A stretch of 64,000 nt of DNA from Smittia aterrima (lineage: Eukaryota; Arthropoda; Insecta; Diptera; Chironomidae), in contig CP093829.1 of NCBI GenBank assembly GCA_033063855.1, forward strand, positions 22,041,537-22,105,536, given 5' to 3'. Every line of letters begins with the position of its first letter. The first letter of the stretch is position 1. The notes below the pieces were generated by a model that worked only from the letters and a program-made list of their open reading frames with translations, made no database searches and was not told where the DNA came from. A program made the position numbers and the translations under genes. This document shows positions 41,301 to 54,000 of this stretch, one piece after another.

Positions 41301-41698
41301 AATTTAATGCTTTCGTCGTATAAGGAGATTTTCATTTTTTTTTTCTTCAATGCAAATATGAGTTTAAAAAACGTTTTTTTTTCTTTTCTTTTATGCTATC
41401 AAGTTAGGAGAGAATAAAACATTATCGAAGCTTCAAACGACACGACTTGAAGTAAAGATCCATTTAAGTTACCTAAATAAGTTTGAAATTGATTTTAAAT
41501 GTTTGGTTGATCGCTTTAAATTGGTCGAAGAAGAGTAAACAAAGAGAAAGAACTAATTGTTTCTTAAAACTTTTCTTTGATTGCGTGTAAGTATGGGAAA
41601 ATGTTTTAAATAAATATTCCATTTGCCCTTTTGCTATCTTCACGCATAAAGTCGACCTGAAGAACCCGGAAACGAGTCGAAAGTTTTCTTGTTTGTCG

Positions 41699-41727
41699 AG
41701 GGAGAGAGAGAGAGACAGAGAGAGAGA
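41699..41727. repeat. (GA)n dinucleotide repeat
   Basis: A nearly perfect GA run with one C interruption, in the presumed Rbp6 downstream region. Confidence 0.9.
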
Positions 41728-41852
41728 AAAAGTACAAAATTTCATTCAGATAGTTTTAGAAAACTGTTTTCCATCTTTTTCATTTTATAAAATTGGGTGG
41801 GAATGGTATTTTAATATTTTTTGCTTCTCCTTCTTCGCTCACTTTCATTCCT

Positions 41853-41871
41853 TGTGTGTGTGTGTGTGTTT
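41853..41871. repeat. (TG)n dinucleotide repeat
   Basis: About nine TG units in non-coding DNA downstream of the Rbp6 last exon. Confidence 0.9.
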
Positions 41872-42027
41872 GTATTTTTCTTCTTTTTTTTACTCATTAA
41901 ATTTCAGTTTTCTTCCTAAGTTCATTCTTGAAATTCTGATTTCATTTTAAATCTTTTCTTCTTATTCTTCTTCATTCAAGAGAAAATCGTGGAATGAACT
42001 TTTTTGTTTTAATTGGCGCAATCTTGT

Positions 42028-42069
42028 TTAATGATAACCGTTTGTGAATGCCGCTGGTATTAATGGTCC
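42028..42069 (-). CDS. Rbp6: Rbp6 last exon, conserved Musashi tail
   Basis: After TCTTACAG this 42-base coding part reads GPLIPAAFTNGYH and stop. The same tail (GPLIATAFTNGYH) ends vertebrate Musashi-1, which confirms the splice and the family. It follows the NYSP donor in phase 0. It is too short for ORF scanning. Confidence 0.9.
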   Translation of the reverse strand, partial: GPLIPAAFTNGYH

Positions 42070-45000
42070 CTGTAAGAAGAGAAATGGACGATTTATGTTT
42101 ATTACGGATCATAATAAATCTAACGTTCCGCAGTGGAAACTGAGGGCGAGATAAGAGTAAAAGAATCTTCTTAGTTACTCACAGGACTGTAATTGAGTGG
42201 CGCGCGGCTGACAGCAATCGCAGGAAATCCCGATGGTTGTGGACTTGTTGCCTGTACGTAGCTTACGCTATCGCCGCCATTCGAACTATACATATCTATT
42301 GTTGGTCCTGGAGAGTTTGCCGTTGGAAAGCCTCTACTGTTGTTTGTTGCGTGCGGAGATGTCGGAGGACCGTAACCTTGTGCTGCAGCAGCTTGATAAT
42401 TATTCATAACTGAAAAGAGGAAATGTTCTTGTTAGCGTTTGTACTTTGTGAATAAATTGCTCTGTTAACTATTAAGAAGCTGTTATGGGGGAGCGTTCGA
42501 AAATTGGGTCAAAGATGGAATGTGGCCACTCCAAAATACTTTGATCAAAACTCATTTTCTAACACACCCCCACGTTCAACATATTTTTCCCTTTGCATGC
42601 CGTCGAAGTTTTGCTTCGAAACAAGCAGAAAAATCCTGCAGTCAGCAGAATTTTGCTGTTTTGCTGTTTCGAACCAAAAGTTTTCGTAACAAAATCGCAA
42701 ACGAAAAAACAATGAAATTTGAGAAACATAAGAACACAAATATAAATACCTAACATAACCTCACCTGATAGCGCTTGAGTGAGGAGTGGCGTGTTGTTAT
42801 TTGGTGTTAATTGTCCGTTACTTAAATCCACTAGAAGATATTAAAGAGACAAAGAGAAAAGAATTATTGCATTAAATCACGACTCTCGCATCATATTTCG
42901 TTGATAGAAAATCTAAAACATTTTATCGAACGCTTAATCTTTCAAGTTTTGTGGAAACTTCGTATAATTAGAAAACTTTTGAAGCTCTCACTCTTTCTCT
43001 CTCTCACTCTTTCGTCAAGATCGCTTGAAAGAGCAAAAGGAAAAATAGTTTTTCCTCCATCGGTTGTGAACAGTATTGATTTTTGTCGATGTCGTTTTCG
43101 TATTCTCCCTCTTTTGCCTTCTTTTGCTCAAACATCCATTTGTTATTTTCTCTTTCGGTTGGCCATCAAATATTTCACAAACGCATGTATCATAATACTC
43201 CATTGAGAAAAAAAGGGAAGCGGGGAGAAAAATAAGTTTAATGGCGACACAAGTCTTTTGTCTCTTGTAGTCTTGTCTATTATTTCGCCTTCTTGCCGTA
43301 GTTTTTGCTTCTCTTGTTTACCGACATTTCTCGATTTACAGATTTTTTTTTTGTTTGGGGGAGAAAGAGCGACTGGTAGCTAGTTTGTCTTATCAAGGCA
43401 CGAGACTTTTGAATCAAATCTCGGACGTCATAAAAAGCGAAGAAGATTTCTATGTGTGTCTAAAAAGTTCTAATAGTTGTTTGATTACGTTCTATATATG
43501 TCAAAAATATTAAGGCTAACAGTTTGTTAGTGATAGTTCTATTCGATACCAGTTATAAGTCCTCAAAAATCTTCTAAGTTCGACTGAAGTTTCAAGATTG
43601 AAAGATTACGCTTCGAAAGAAATTTTCTAAAAAAATAACTTAAAATATTTCTTCTCATCTAAAGGAAAAAAGTTAATGGCTCGTTGACTAAGCTTCAAGA
43701 AATTTCTATTTCCGCGAAGCTTAGAGTACGAGTCATCGGAATTATTTATTGCTATGTTAAATTAATTATTCAACGATCTATGCTGTTCGTGTAAAGTTTG
43801 AGATAAATCTACTCAACGAAATGAATTTCTTGTTTATAATATTCCCGTGTCTACTAAACTATGAAAGTTTCTGTTTCTCATCAGAAGGAATTCTCCTAAA
43901 CTATTCTGATCTATTTCTTAAGAATTATTTGTGAACTAAAACATTGTCCAGGAATTTAATTATTAAGGACAACTCAGTTATTGCTTTCTGCAAACTATCA
44001 TCTGTCGACATTGTATAGCTGTCGGTCTATCTCTATGAGTCGTCTCTCTAAGTTGTACACAGGTTTAAAATGACATAGCTTCTCACCGTTTAGAGATTAT
44101 TTGTTTCGTTCAATACACTTTGGTAAATTTATGGGAAAAGTTGAACGCGCTCGTTAAACAACAAATGAAACAACTTGTTTGCAGCGTTTATGTACAGTTT
44201 TATAGCTTTAAATTTTCTGATATATTTTACATTAATTGATTTATTTGGCTTTCGTGCTTCGACAACTTGTTCAAGCTTTTCAAGCTCAGCTGAACGGGTA
44301 AATTTATGTTAAAAATGTCAAGACGGATTAATTAACAATATCGATTGCTTGTTAGAATCTTCCAAAAGCTTTGATTTTTATTTAACAATTCAAATTTCGT
44401 AAAAATAGTTTTTTCTTGTTTCTCATCAGCATTCTTGTAAACAGTAATTTTCAATCAATCGAGCTAGACAACGCGTTTGTACTTTATAAATCAATCTGAA
44501 ACCATCATCGGATTGAGGAATTAATTTCCGCACTAAAAAGAAAACATTTCTGAAATATTGCGAAAGAAAAGTTTATTGATTCCGTAAATTACATCGATCA
44601 TCATAAAATTGAATCTCCATAAAAACATTTTAACAAGTTTCTCGTTTCTTGCTTCGTGCTACGCTTATGACTTAACAAATTTTCTTTGATATTTGATTGC
44701 AAACCATATTTGTCAGAATACGATTCTTTATAAAAAGCTTAAAGACAAGAATTTCGAAAACATAAAATGAAATTACAGTGGACACAGAAGATTTTGAATC
44801 AGAAAAAAAAAGTTTAAAAGAAATGAAAATTCTTCATCCGCACAACATTATCGAAATAAAAAGAGCTTTACAAGACTTTTTCGTTCCGAATGTTGTACAA
44901 AGGAACAGTGATAGAGAGTGATAGAGTGGGGTGGGTGGTAAGAAGAAGAAAAAAAACATAAAACTTGAAACTTATTGGATAAAACTTAGATTGAAATTTT

Positions 45001-48000
45001 GTGCTTTAGAAAAAATAAATTTCATGAACTTGTTGAAGTCGTTGTTGGTGCCATTAAGTATTGATCCCCAACGATGTAGCGGTTATCAGAAACCATAACA
45101 CCTAAGGGTAAGAATAAGAGAAAGAAAACATAATAAAATAAATCATAAAAGAGAAACTTAAAATAAACTTTCCAACTAAAGCTAAATAAGTCACAAAACG
45201 ATAATGGAAACTCAACTGATAAGAACGATTTTCCGATACGAATGGATTTGGATGATTGACATGCAATGAACAGAATTCTCTTCTTTTGTTTCATTAATCA
45301 AGGAAATGTGTGCCACAAAACAATTGACGTCATTCGCGTGATGGGGGACACAAACAATCGGATTTGGAATGAAAGGAGCTTTTTGATTCACTTTTATTTT
45401 ACACGATGATCAATGTAATTGATAAGCTTCACGACGAGCTTCAACGTAACTTAAAAGTATTCATAAGAATTTGGCTTCTCTCTCTCTCTCGCTTTAATCC
45501 TTCTTTGCTAAGTCACTGGTCTCTAATCCGTTTTGTTGGTTTGTAATTCTCGCTAAGCAGTAATACGACGACTAATCTTTAATAACTCTAACATGATTCT
45601 GTTCTGAGAGACGATTTAAAAAACCGCTATAAGCTAATTCAATTTGCCTTATCGCTATCGATTTGAAACACGCTGTAGTTAGTCGAGTTTAATTTTTGAT
45701 TATAGATTTCTGCTAACAAATTACTAATTCAACATTATTCGCCCGCTAACGATTGCAATTGGTTCTCGTGATTATCTAAAATTTTCATTGACTGCTATAA
45801 TTGCTACAGCAAATACTGAACGAGAACTTTATGATTATATTTGTTTTTGAATAGTTCGATGGGTTTTGTAATAAGAGAGAATCTTGTAAGTTCAACACAA
45901 AGCATATTTTCAATCTATTAAAAGCTATCTCCATTCACTTTGCGTGTGTCTAGTTGATTCATCAAAATTAATTTACACTTTATCATCTACATCGCTCAAC
46001 CTAATTCTCATTAAAATCAATTTGCATTGCTTGAATGCTCTTCGTTGAAAATTACTGTTCACAAGCGAATAGGAAGATGAGTTGTTGCGGTAGAAAAGAT
46101 ATTCAAATGATCTAATGGATTATGTAAGTGAGGATAACAAGATTGCAACAAGGGATGGATGGAATGATGATTATGATTATTTATTGTGTGAATGTGATGA
46201 TTATTACACAAGTTGTTAGTTAAGTGATGTTGTAAGGATGCTAAGTTATTGTGATTACCTGTTGGATAAGGTAAACCGAAGCTTGGATATCCGGAGAAAC
46301 CTCGACCAGCGGCATATGCAGCGTAAGCAGCTGCCGGGAAACCTGAAAGCACAAAACAAACGAGAAAAAAATGAACATAAATCTTCAATTTCAAGGAAAT
46401 TGTTTGGAGAATGTTTCAACATTTCTTATTTATTGGATTGCTTGGATGGGAAAATATTTTCTCCGCTCCTTTGAGAATGTCACAAATTGAATAACATTAT
46501 AATTTATAAATAAAATATTTCTTACCATCAGACAATGTCCCCAGAGACCACATAAAATCTGCGGAAATGTAGAAAAATAAAACTTCTTAGAATTCTCTTT
46601 CCATTCGTCATCATGAATAATTGTTTGGCTTTTTTGCTTTTTGCGGTTTTGGTTCAAAGAAGAAAACACGGAAACTCAACCAAGGTAACAACAACCAGCT
46701 TTCTCTCTGAGATTGCAGCGAAATTCAAATCTCTTTTGAAGTCAGAAGGAAATCATAAATTTATTATTGAAAAGCAATCTCAATCATCTCGAAACTCAAT
46801 TGAATGCAAGAAAGTCTTTTTTCTACAATCAACGAATAAGAAATTAATGAAACTTAATGATGAACAACTTCAAAATTAGATGAATTGAAATGCGCTCTCA
46901 ACTACCACAATAAAGTAAATGAAATGAAGGAACTCATGATAGAAATTTCTTTGCTTTTGCCACTCTCTGTCCTCAGCTATCTTTTAGAGCTATTTCGAAA
47001 AAACTCTTTTCGTCTATTCTAATTCAATCGCATCAATGGGAAAGAAAGTAAGGAAACTAAAAGAAACTTTTCTTCTTCAACTATCTTTCTCTCTCACTAT
47101 GACTTCAAGTTTATTGTCTGTATGCTATTTAAAATCTATTCCGTTCTTTCCTCGGGTTTATAAAAAAGCTTAAAACGAAAAGCACTTGAAAAGAAAGATT
47201 TTTTTTTGCTAGGAATACATTAAGTTCTTGACTTTTGCTTGAAAGGTAGTCTTAACTACAAAATAATTCTCTCTCTCTCTTGCTCACTTCTGTTTCTATT
47301 TTCTATAATCACATCTTCATAGTTAAACTCTCATCTAAACGACACCGACGATACTTTCGTGATAACTTTCTCTCGATCTTCACTTTTAAAGCTTTGACGA
47401 CTTTTTCGTGTTGTGTGTGTTACGGTTTGAAGTTGAATGGGGAAAAAAAACCAAACAATGACGAATTCGATTTTATGTTGTCTATTGATCTGGAGGGGAC
47501 ATTGCCTTCAATAAATGAATAGATCTAACTTTGATATTTATGGATAGCTAAGTAGTCTCTACTCAACTAATTTGCTAGATAATTAATTAACACACACAAC
47601 TATTGAGTTTAGCTACACAACAGAATATTTGCAGCGAACGTGGGTGATTGGAAAGATTTAACTGTTTTTTGATCGGATCGGAAATAAACAAAAATATCGT
47701 CAGCGTCGGCTACTTCGTTTGATTATATATACACAACACAATTATGTATTATCACAAAAGGAAAAACTAGTAAATAAATTTATAAATTCAGTTTATCAAT
47801 TAGTTTACTAACTTTTGTCTCTTACAAATTACTTTCTTTTTCTTTTTGGGGCAAAACACATTTAATCGCGATGAAGATTACGAGCAATAAATTTCCATAA
47901 CTTTTATGATGGCGAAGGGTGGTGGCTCGCTCCTTCGAAGCTTCAAAGCTTTCACTGGCATGTGTGGAAGGCGCGTTTTTATGAAGATTGAAAAATGGTT

Positions 48001-51000
48001 GTTGAGAAACTTTTGCCAATGCTGATAGCAGCAGCGCTGAAGGGTTTCGTTCATTAGTGAGATGCTCGAGTCCTCTGCTCTAAGTAATTTAACTTTCTTC
48101 GAACTGACGCGGAACGAAACGAACGAAGTTTCTAGGGCTCTCGAAACTATTTGCTATGAGTAAGATCATTATTCTAAGAGTAAGATTAAGGAAAAAGTTC
48201 TATGCTGCAAAATGTTTGGTAACCAATTATAATTATTTCGATTTCTGTTTTTCTTCGGATCAACTTGCCACATTTTATTGAAAATCTTTCAATTGAAAAT
48301 CACAAACAAAACAATTTGATTTTGATTATAAAGTTCAAATTCTTCTGTTGATGGGGGGGAGCGATGTGCTTTCATGAATGTGTAAACAAGGAAGAGAGAG
48401 AACGAAAGCATAACGCTCCTTTCTTCCTTTCGAAAGAACTTCGAAGAAAGAATGTGTAATATAAAATTCAGAAGGAATGATTATGTTGAACTTTCTACTT
48501 TGATAAAATTGCCTTTAAATATTTAAACTTCTAATTCTGAATTCTGTTCTATTGAAAAATTTAAAACAAACATTTTCGTGCTTCTCTCTCAACACTTTAC
48601 CTCCTTCCTTGTCAGTTGAACAAATCTCTTATAATTTTCATCTAGAAGAACTTAGATTTATGTTCATTGAATGATGATAATGTCGAGGAAAATTAGTTTT
48701 GAGTTTTCTGAGTAAACAAATTCATTTCATCCTTCGAGACATTATCATCAGTTACTAACTAGAATTGCTCTTGAAGTATTTCGATTGGATTCTGGGCTAA
48801 ATTCGAACTAAGTTCCAAGTACTTTGGATACTTTTACAATTACTTTCTGTTTCTCTTTCTCTCTCTCTCACTGACACTGACTTTATCGTCAGAGCTTTTC
48901 TAAAAAAATTATACTGATTACTGATTCGATTCAAACTCTCATCTAATTAATTACTCGAATAAATATCTGTGATTATAGCCTTAATCTATTATTAATCCTC
49001 GATAAATCATCAAATGCTTCTTTCTCAGTATATTTTCGCTTTTGAAACAAATACAGTTTAACTTTGTCACTTAAGAGCTAGCATACATTTATAAATATCC
49101 ACATCTACAATAAATACTTTCTCCTCGAGGAAATAAATATCGTTTCGGTCGTTTGTTGATGTAGCGAAGAAGCATACAATAATTAATATGTTGATATTAA
49201 TCACAATAAAAAACAAAAGCTCGACTTCTTCTTTATCTTCTCTCTCTCTCGCTTTCGTTTTGAGCGATGCTCGAAAGCAATAAATAATAGTGAGAGGAAG
49301 TTATGAGAAATGAACGGGGGGGTGGAAGTTATTGTAATGAGATTCCATTTTGATTGTTGGAATTTCTTGGTGAATTATTTGGAATTTTTATGAGTCGGAA
49401 TGTAGCAGCATTGGCACAAGGAGCTCGTCCGGCCTCTTTGCCAAAGCAAAAGGTTGGAATTTCACTTCTTCTTTCGACTCTTTCTTTACTAACATTATTA
49501 ATGACAAAGATATTTGAGTAATGAAATATGTTCGCATTTCAAAAGCCTCCGAAATAACTCAAAACACTAACGCCAAGCAATTCCTTGTCTTCGATACGTA
49601 TTTATGTATAACGAGAGAGGTGGAATGCGGTGCCTAACTAATGTTATGTTCAACTCAAATTTAGGGGAAGATTTACTATCGCACAGCTATCGTTAAAATC
49701 ACTCTTGAACGGTTGAGTATAAAATCTAATCTATCTAGAAATCACAATCTCGCGCTGACTACTTTAAAATTTTGGTTCCATTTGTTTCCGTTGTTAATTG
49801 AACTTAAATCTTTCTACTTCTCATTCTACATTGGAAAACCAGTCTTCGTTGCATTTTGTGAAACTATCTCGGGTATTGTCAAATGTCTAAAGAATTTTCT
49901 TTCCCTGAACACGATATGAAGTTCCTGTTCTAGTTTGTGTGTGGTGATTCCTATCGCAAATCTCTAAGCCTCGTAGCTATGCTATCTACCGCTTGTACAT
50001 AGGAAAATCCTTTTGAATCGTAAATAATTGTTATCACCTCACGCTGTCTATCTATCGACTAATCACTTGAAAAAACCTCCTAGCACTAACAAATCGTCGT
50101 CCTAACTATAAACTGCGTCAAACAAAATAAACTTTCTATCTATAGTTTTCAACTATTCTGCTAGTCGTCGGCACTCTCTCTCTTTTCTATTCTATCACAA
50201 AATTTTCAGATATCAAAGCTTTATAAGTGAACGATGAGAATGAGAACATTTCTCTATCTTGAAGCGAACATTTTTCAATTTCAATAAATGCGATTCAAAT
50301 GCGAAGACGCTTTTTATTGCTTTTCTCAGCGAAATCGCTCGATTAAAAGGGGGTCGAGAAAAAAGAGTTTTTATTGCGGTCGTTGAACTTGAATTAGAGT
50401 CGTGCCGGATGAAGACGGTCAAAGACCAATCGTCGCTGTTGGAATGTGATAGAGTCCGGACAAGTCGAGACCCTGAACTCCAAGTAAATCACCAAGAGGA
50501 TAGGAGAGGGATGTGGCATGACGATGGGCTTGATGAGGATGTGAACGATAAGAAGCGGCCGCGTTTGCTGCCAGCAATCTCTTATATGACATCGCGTGAG
50601 CAGCGTCATACAAGTTAGAAGTGGCACCAATCGCGGGGCCATATTGAATGATCGAGTGAGGATTAGCCGACAAAGGTAAAATGTGTGTGGTAGTTGCTGC
50701 TTGTTGATGGCCTGCCGTTAACGAAGCAGGCAAAGGATAAGGAGCATAGCGTACAGCTGAAGGTTGGCCAACGGAAGCTCCTAAAGAGCTCGATGGTCCA
50801 CCGCTCAACACTACCAACTCACCGTAGGTTCCACGTCCAGCAGTGCGCGTTTTCGCTAAATTTGCTGGAAGCATCACTTCTTTCGGTTGTGCTTTTTTAC
50901 ATTCAACCTGTAATCGAATGAACAAGACAAAAGAGAAAATTTATTTTAAATGAAGACGAAGAAGAAGAAAAAAATTGAGCAAGCAAATCAAAGAAATGGC

Positions 51001-54000
51001 AAAACAAATCTCGAATTCAATTATCTAATTGATTTGCTCATTCCTTTTATCATCCCATCCTGTCTTGTGCTCTACTGCTGCTTCTGTTGCTGTCGCTCGT
51101 TCACTTGTTAAGAGACTTATAACATTTCGGAAAATGAACGGCGGCGAAGCAAGCACAAGACAAGAATGACAGGTTTGAAATGTGGAAATGACAGAAAGCA
51201 AAATTGCATTCTCAACCCTACTTACCATTTTATTATTTATTTCATGGAAGTGAATTTCACAAACTTTATCTACTACATCTTCCGATTGAAATGTCACAAA
51301 ACCGAAACCTGAACGACGGGGAAGAAAGAAAAGAAAAGAAATGGAACATTGTTAATTTAAATTACTTTGATATGAATTAATTTTTTTTTTCATTTCGTTA
51401 TACGAGCAAGAGAGAGAACAGATGATGATGGAGGTTGGAAGATGTTGAATCATTGCATTAATTTTACGCTGAACATTGTATGAAGCTCTATTCAAAGTGC
51501 TTTCAGTGTTACATTTGCATTTTAATTGTGCATCGGATTTTCTTTATTCATTTAAAATACACTTTCTACTTTTTAATTCAGTTTCCCTTCTTAGATATTC
51601 CTGTAAGCAGCCTTGAGAGTGAAGGGGGGAAAAAAAGAGAAAAGAGGAAGCAAGCAAGAACTTAATTGTTCGCGTTCTCGTTAGCTTCAAATTAAATTAC
51701 ACTATAAAAGCTTTATGGTCGCTTTTACTGTTGAAGGGAATAAAAAGCAGAGGAGGAAGGAAGTGGAGAGTGAAATGCAAGAAAAAGAAATGTGTTCTTA
51801 AGCTGAGGAATGAACATAAGGACGAAGAAGAAGTAAGAAGTCTCATAAATCTGGCCGCTGTTGCATTTAAATGATTGTAATATTTTTCCTCTCTTGGCTT
51901 CATCTCGTCCATGGCCGAGACATTTCAGCGCTAAAACGTTCGAGATAAATTTCATAAATTAAGATTTACAGACTTCGCTGTTGTCACGCAGTTGCATAAT
52001 GTAAGAACATGCTTCAAACTCATCCGGAGGAAGCTTCAACAGGAGGCGCCCAAACATAAAAACTAACGACGAAGGAGGGGGCGCGCGAGAGAAAAGAAAT
52101 TTATCGGCATCGAGAAGCTTTATAGTGCACTGTCGCTTTATTTATTATGCAATGTTAAAGCAGTTGCTTGGAGTGGCAAGAAAGAATAAGAAAACGGAAC
52201 AAAAGGATCAACGATGTGCTTAATTTATTGGGAGGAGTTTGCAGTAATGAGGTTTTGAGATTATTTTTATTGTTTCTGTTTAAAGTTGGATTTATTACTG
52301 CTTTCGCCTAATTATATTCGTGAAACTTTAATGATTTTCATTAGCAGCCTTGTTCTCGTGTGTCTTGCTGTGTTGAGTAAAACCTGTGCTCGCTCAACAC
52401 AAAAAGGTAAAATTAGTTTTTCTCACTTATATATTATTCCATTAACTGTAGAGCACTGATCGTCAATTTAGTGAGCTCGCAAGCAACAAACAAGAAACGC
52501 TGCATGAAATATAAAGTTCTCACAAGAATTATGGATTGCTTGAGAGAGTTCTTTAAGTTCTTCGTGGAAGGGATGGTTGGAAAAATTAACGAATAAGTGT
52601 GAGAGGTTGATTAAAGTTTCATAAGAAACATAAGTTGCGGCGAACAGAGCTCAATGACCGTTCCCTTCCTTGTCGACTTAAAATTTAATGAATCTCCTTC
52701 TGCTTAATTTCTCCTACTCAACAACGAAACATTTGATATCATCAAACATTCACGAAAACTTCAGAGCGAAACATGAATAGACAATGTCATTAGAAACGAT
52801 TTACACGACGACGATGATCTCTTCTCCGTCGTTTCTCTCTGCTATGACGAACTTTAAAAATAGCTTTCCGTTCTTGTTTCGTGAAAATGCATTCGGGGAA
52901 AAATTTCCATTCTTTCGCTTTCGTGCTCGGAGAAGAAAGAATTTCGATGAGTTTGTGGAGAAGAATTAAACTGTTTAAAATCTAATTTTAAAAATTTGTC
53001 TCTTCCACACTAAAATGTCTATACACTTTTTTTTCGGCTTCGAGAGGGGAAAACGAAATGTTTAGAGACGGAAAACGAAATCAACGTACGTGTTTTTGGC
53101 AGCAAATCGTTCTCTTGTTGCTTTTTTTTTTACTTAAAAATAGGTTTTCGTTCCACTTCTCGTCGTCTTTGAGGAAAAACAACGAAAAAAGTTTTTCGAA
53201 AAATTTTCTCGCTCTCGACACAGCAATCGGAGACCTCAGTTTTTTCAGAAGCGTTAATTAGATTGGTCTAGAATGTGGTGCAATTTGGCGAGATTCTAAT
53301 CGAGACGTTATTAAAATTACTCCGTGAATGACCGCGCAAATAATTTCCTAATGATCAGCGGAGACATAAAACTGTGAAGCTCGAATCGTTACGAGCAAGT
53401 GAAGAAAGGAATGGCAAAGTAATTAAATTGAAAACTATCGTTCATTATGAGTCATAAGAGTTTGTGAGGAGAAAAACTTTCACGTCGGTCTCTCCTCCTT
53501 CTCTTCCCCTTTCAAGTGACTCTCTCACACTCATTTATCGCAATAAGGAACAAAACAAATAGAAAATTAATTAAAGACACTTTATTACGAGGAATTGGTT
53601 GAAGACGAAGAACAACGACGACGACGAGAACGAGTAAATGAACAAGAGAGAGAAGTCTGAGAAGGCAAACAAACATGTCCAAGAAAAATAAAGTGATAAA
53701 CTTAAGTGAATTGACACTGAGCACTTTGGCAAACAGCATCGTCTCAGCTGTGGCTTTCAGTATGGCTAAGGAGAACGCAGAGACAAATTTTAATTTAACT
53801 GAATTGGATATGTCTCTCGTTATGGTCGTGATAAATTCATATTTAGAAGAGAATGGTGCAACGCACACAATCTATGAAGAGCTCTTGCAGTTGATCCTAA
53901 GCTCGGATAATTTACAAGCTTCCATTCGCTTCGTTTGCCTTCAGATGCTTCTCAATAGCACAATTAGGAGCTTAAAGACCGACGTGTTTCCCTATCCTTA

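Larger units (their letters stand above)
35331..42027 (-). other. T-rich (+ strand) region, possible long 3'UTR of Rbp6
   Basis: Starting near 35.3 kb the + strand becomes strongly T-rich with many T runs, and this persists up to the last Rbp6 coding exon at 42028. No coding exon is visible. Read on the Rbp6 strand it would give an A-rich transcript with several AATAAA matches. Neural RNA-binding-protein genes of flies often have very long 3'UTRs, so a long Rbp6 3'UTR is a reasonable but unproven reading. Confidence 0.35.
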
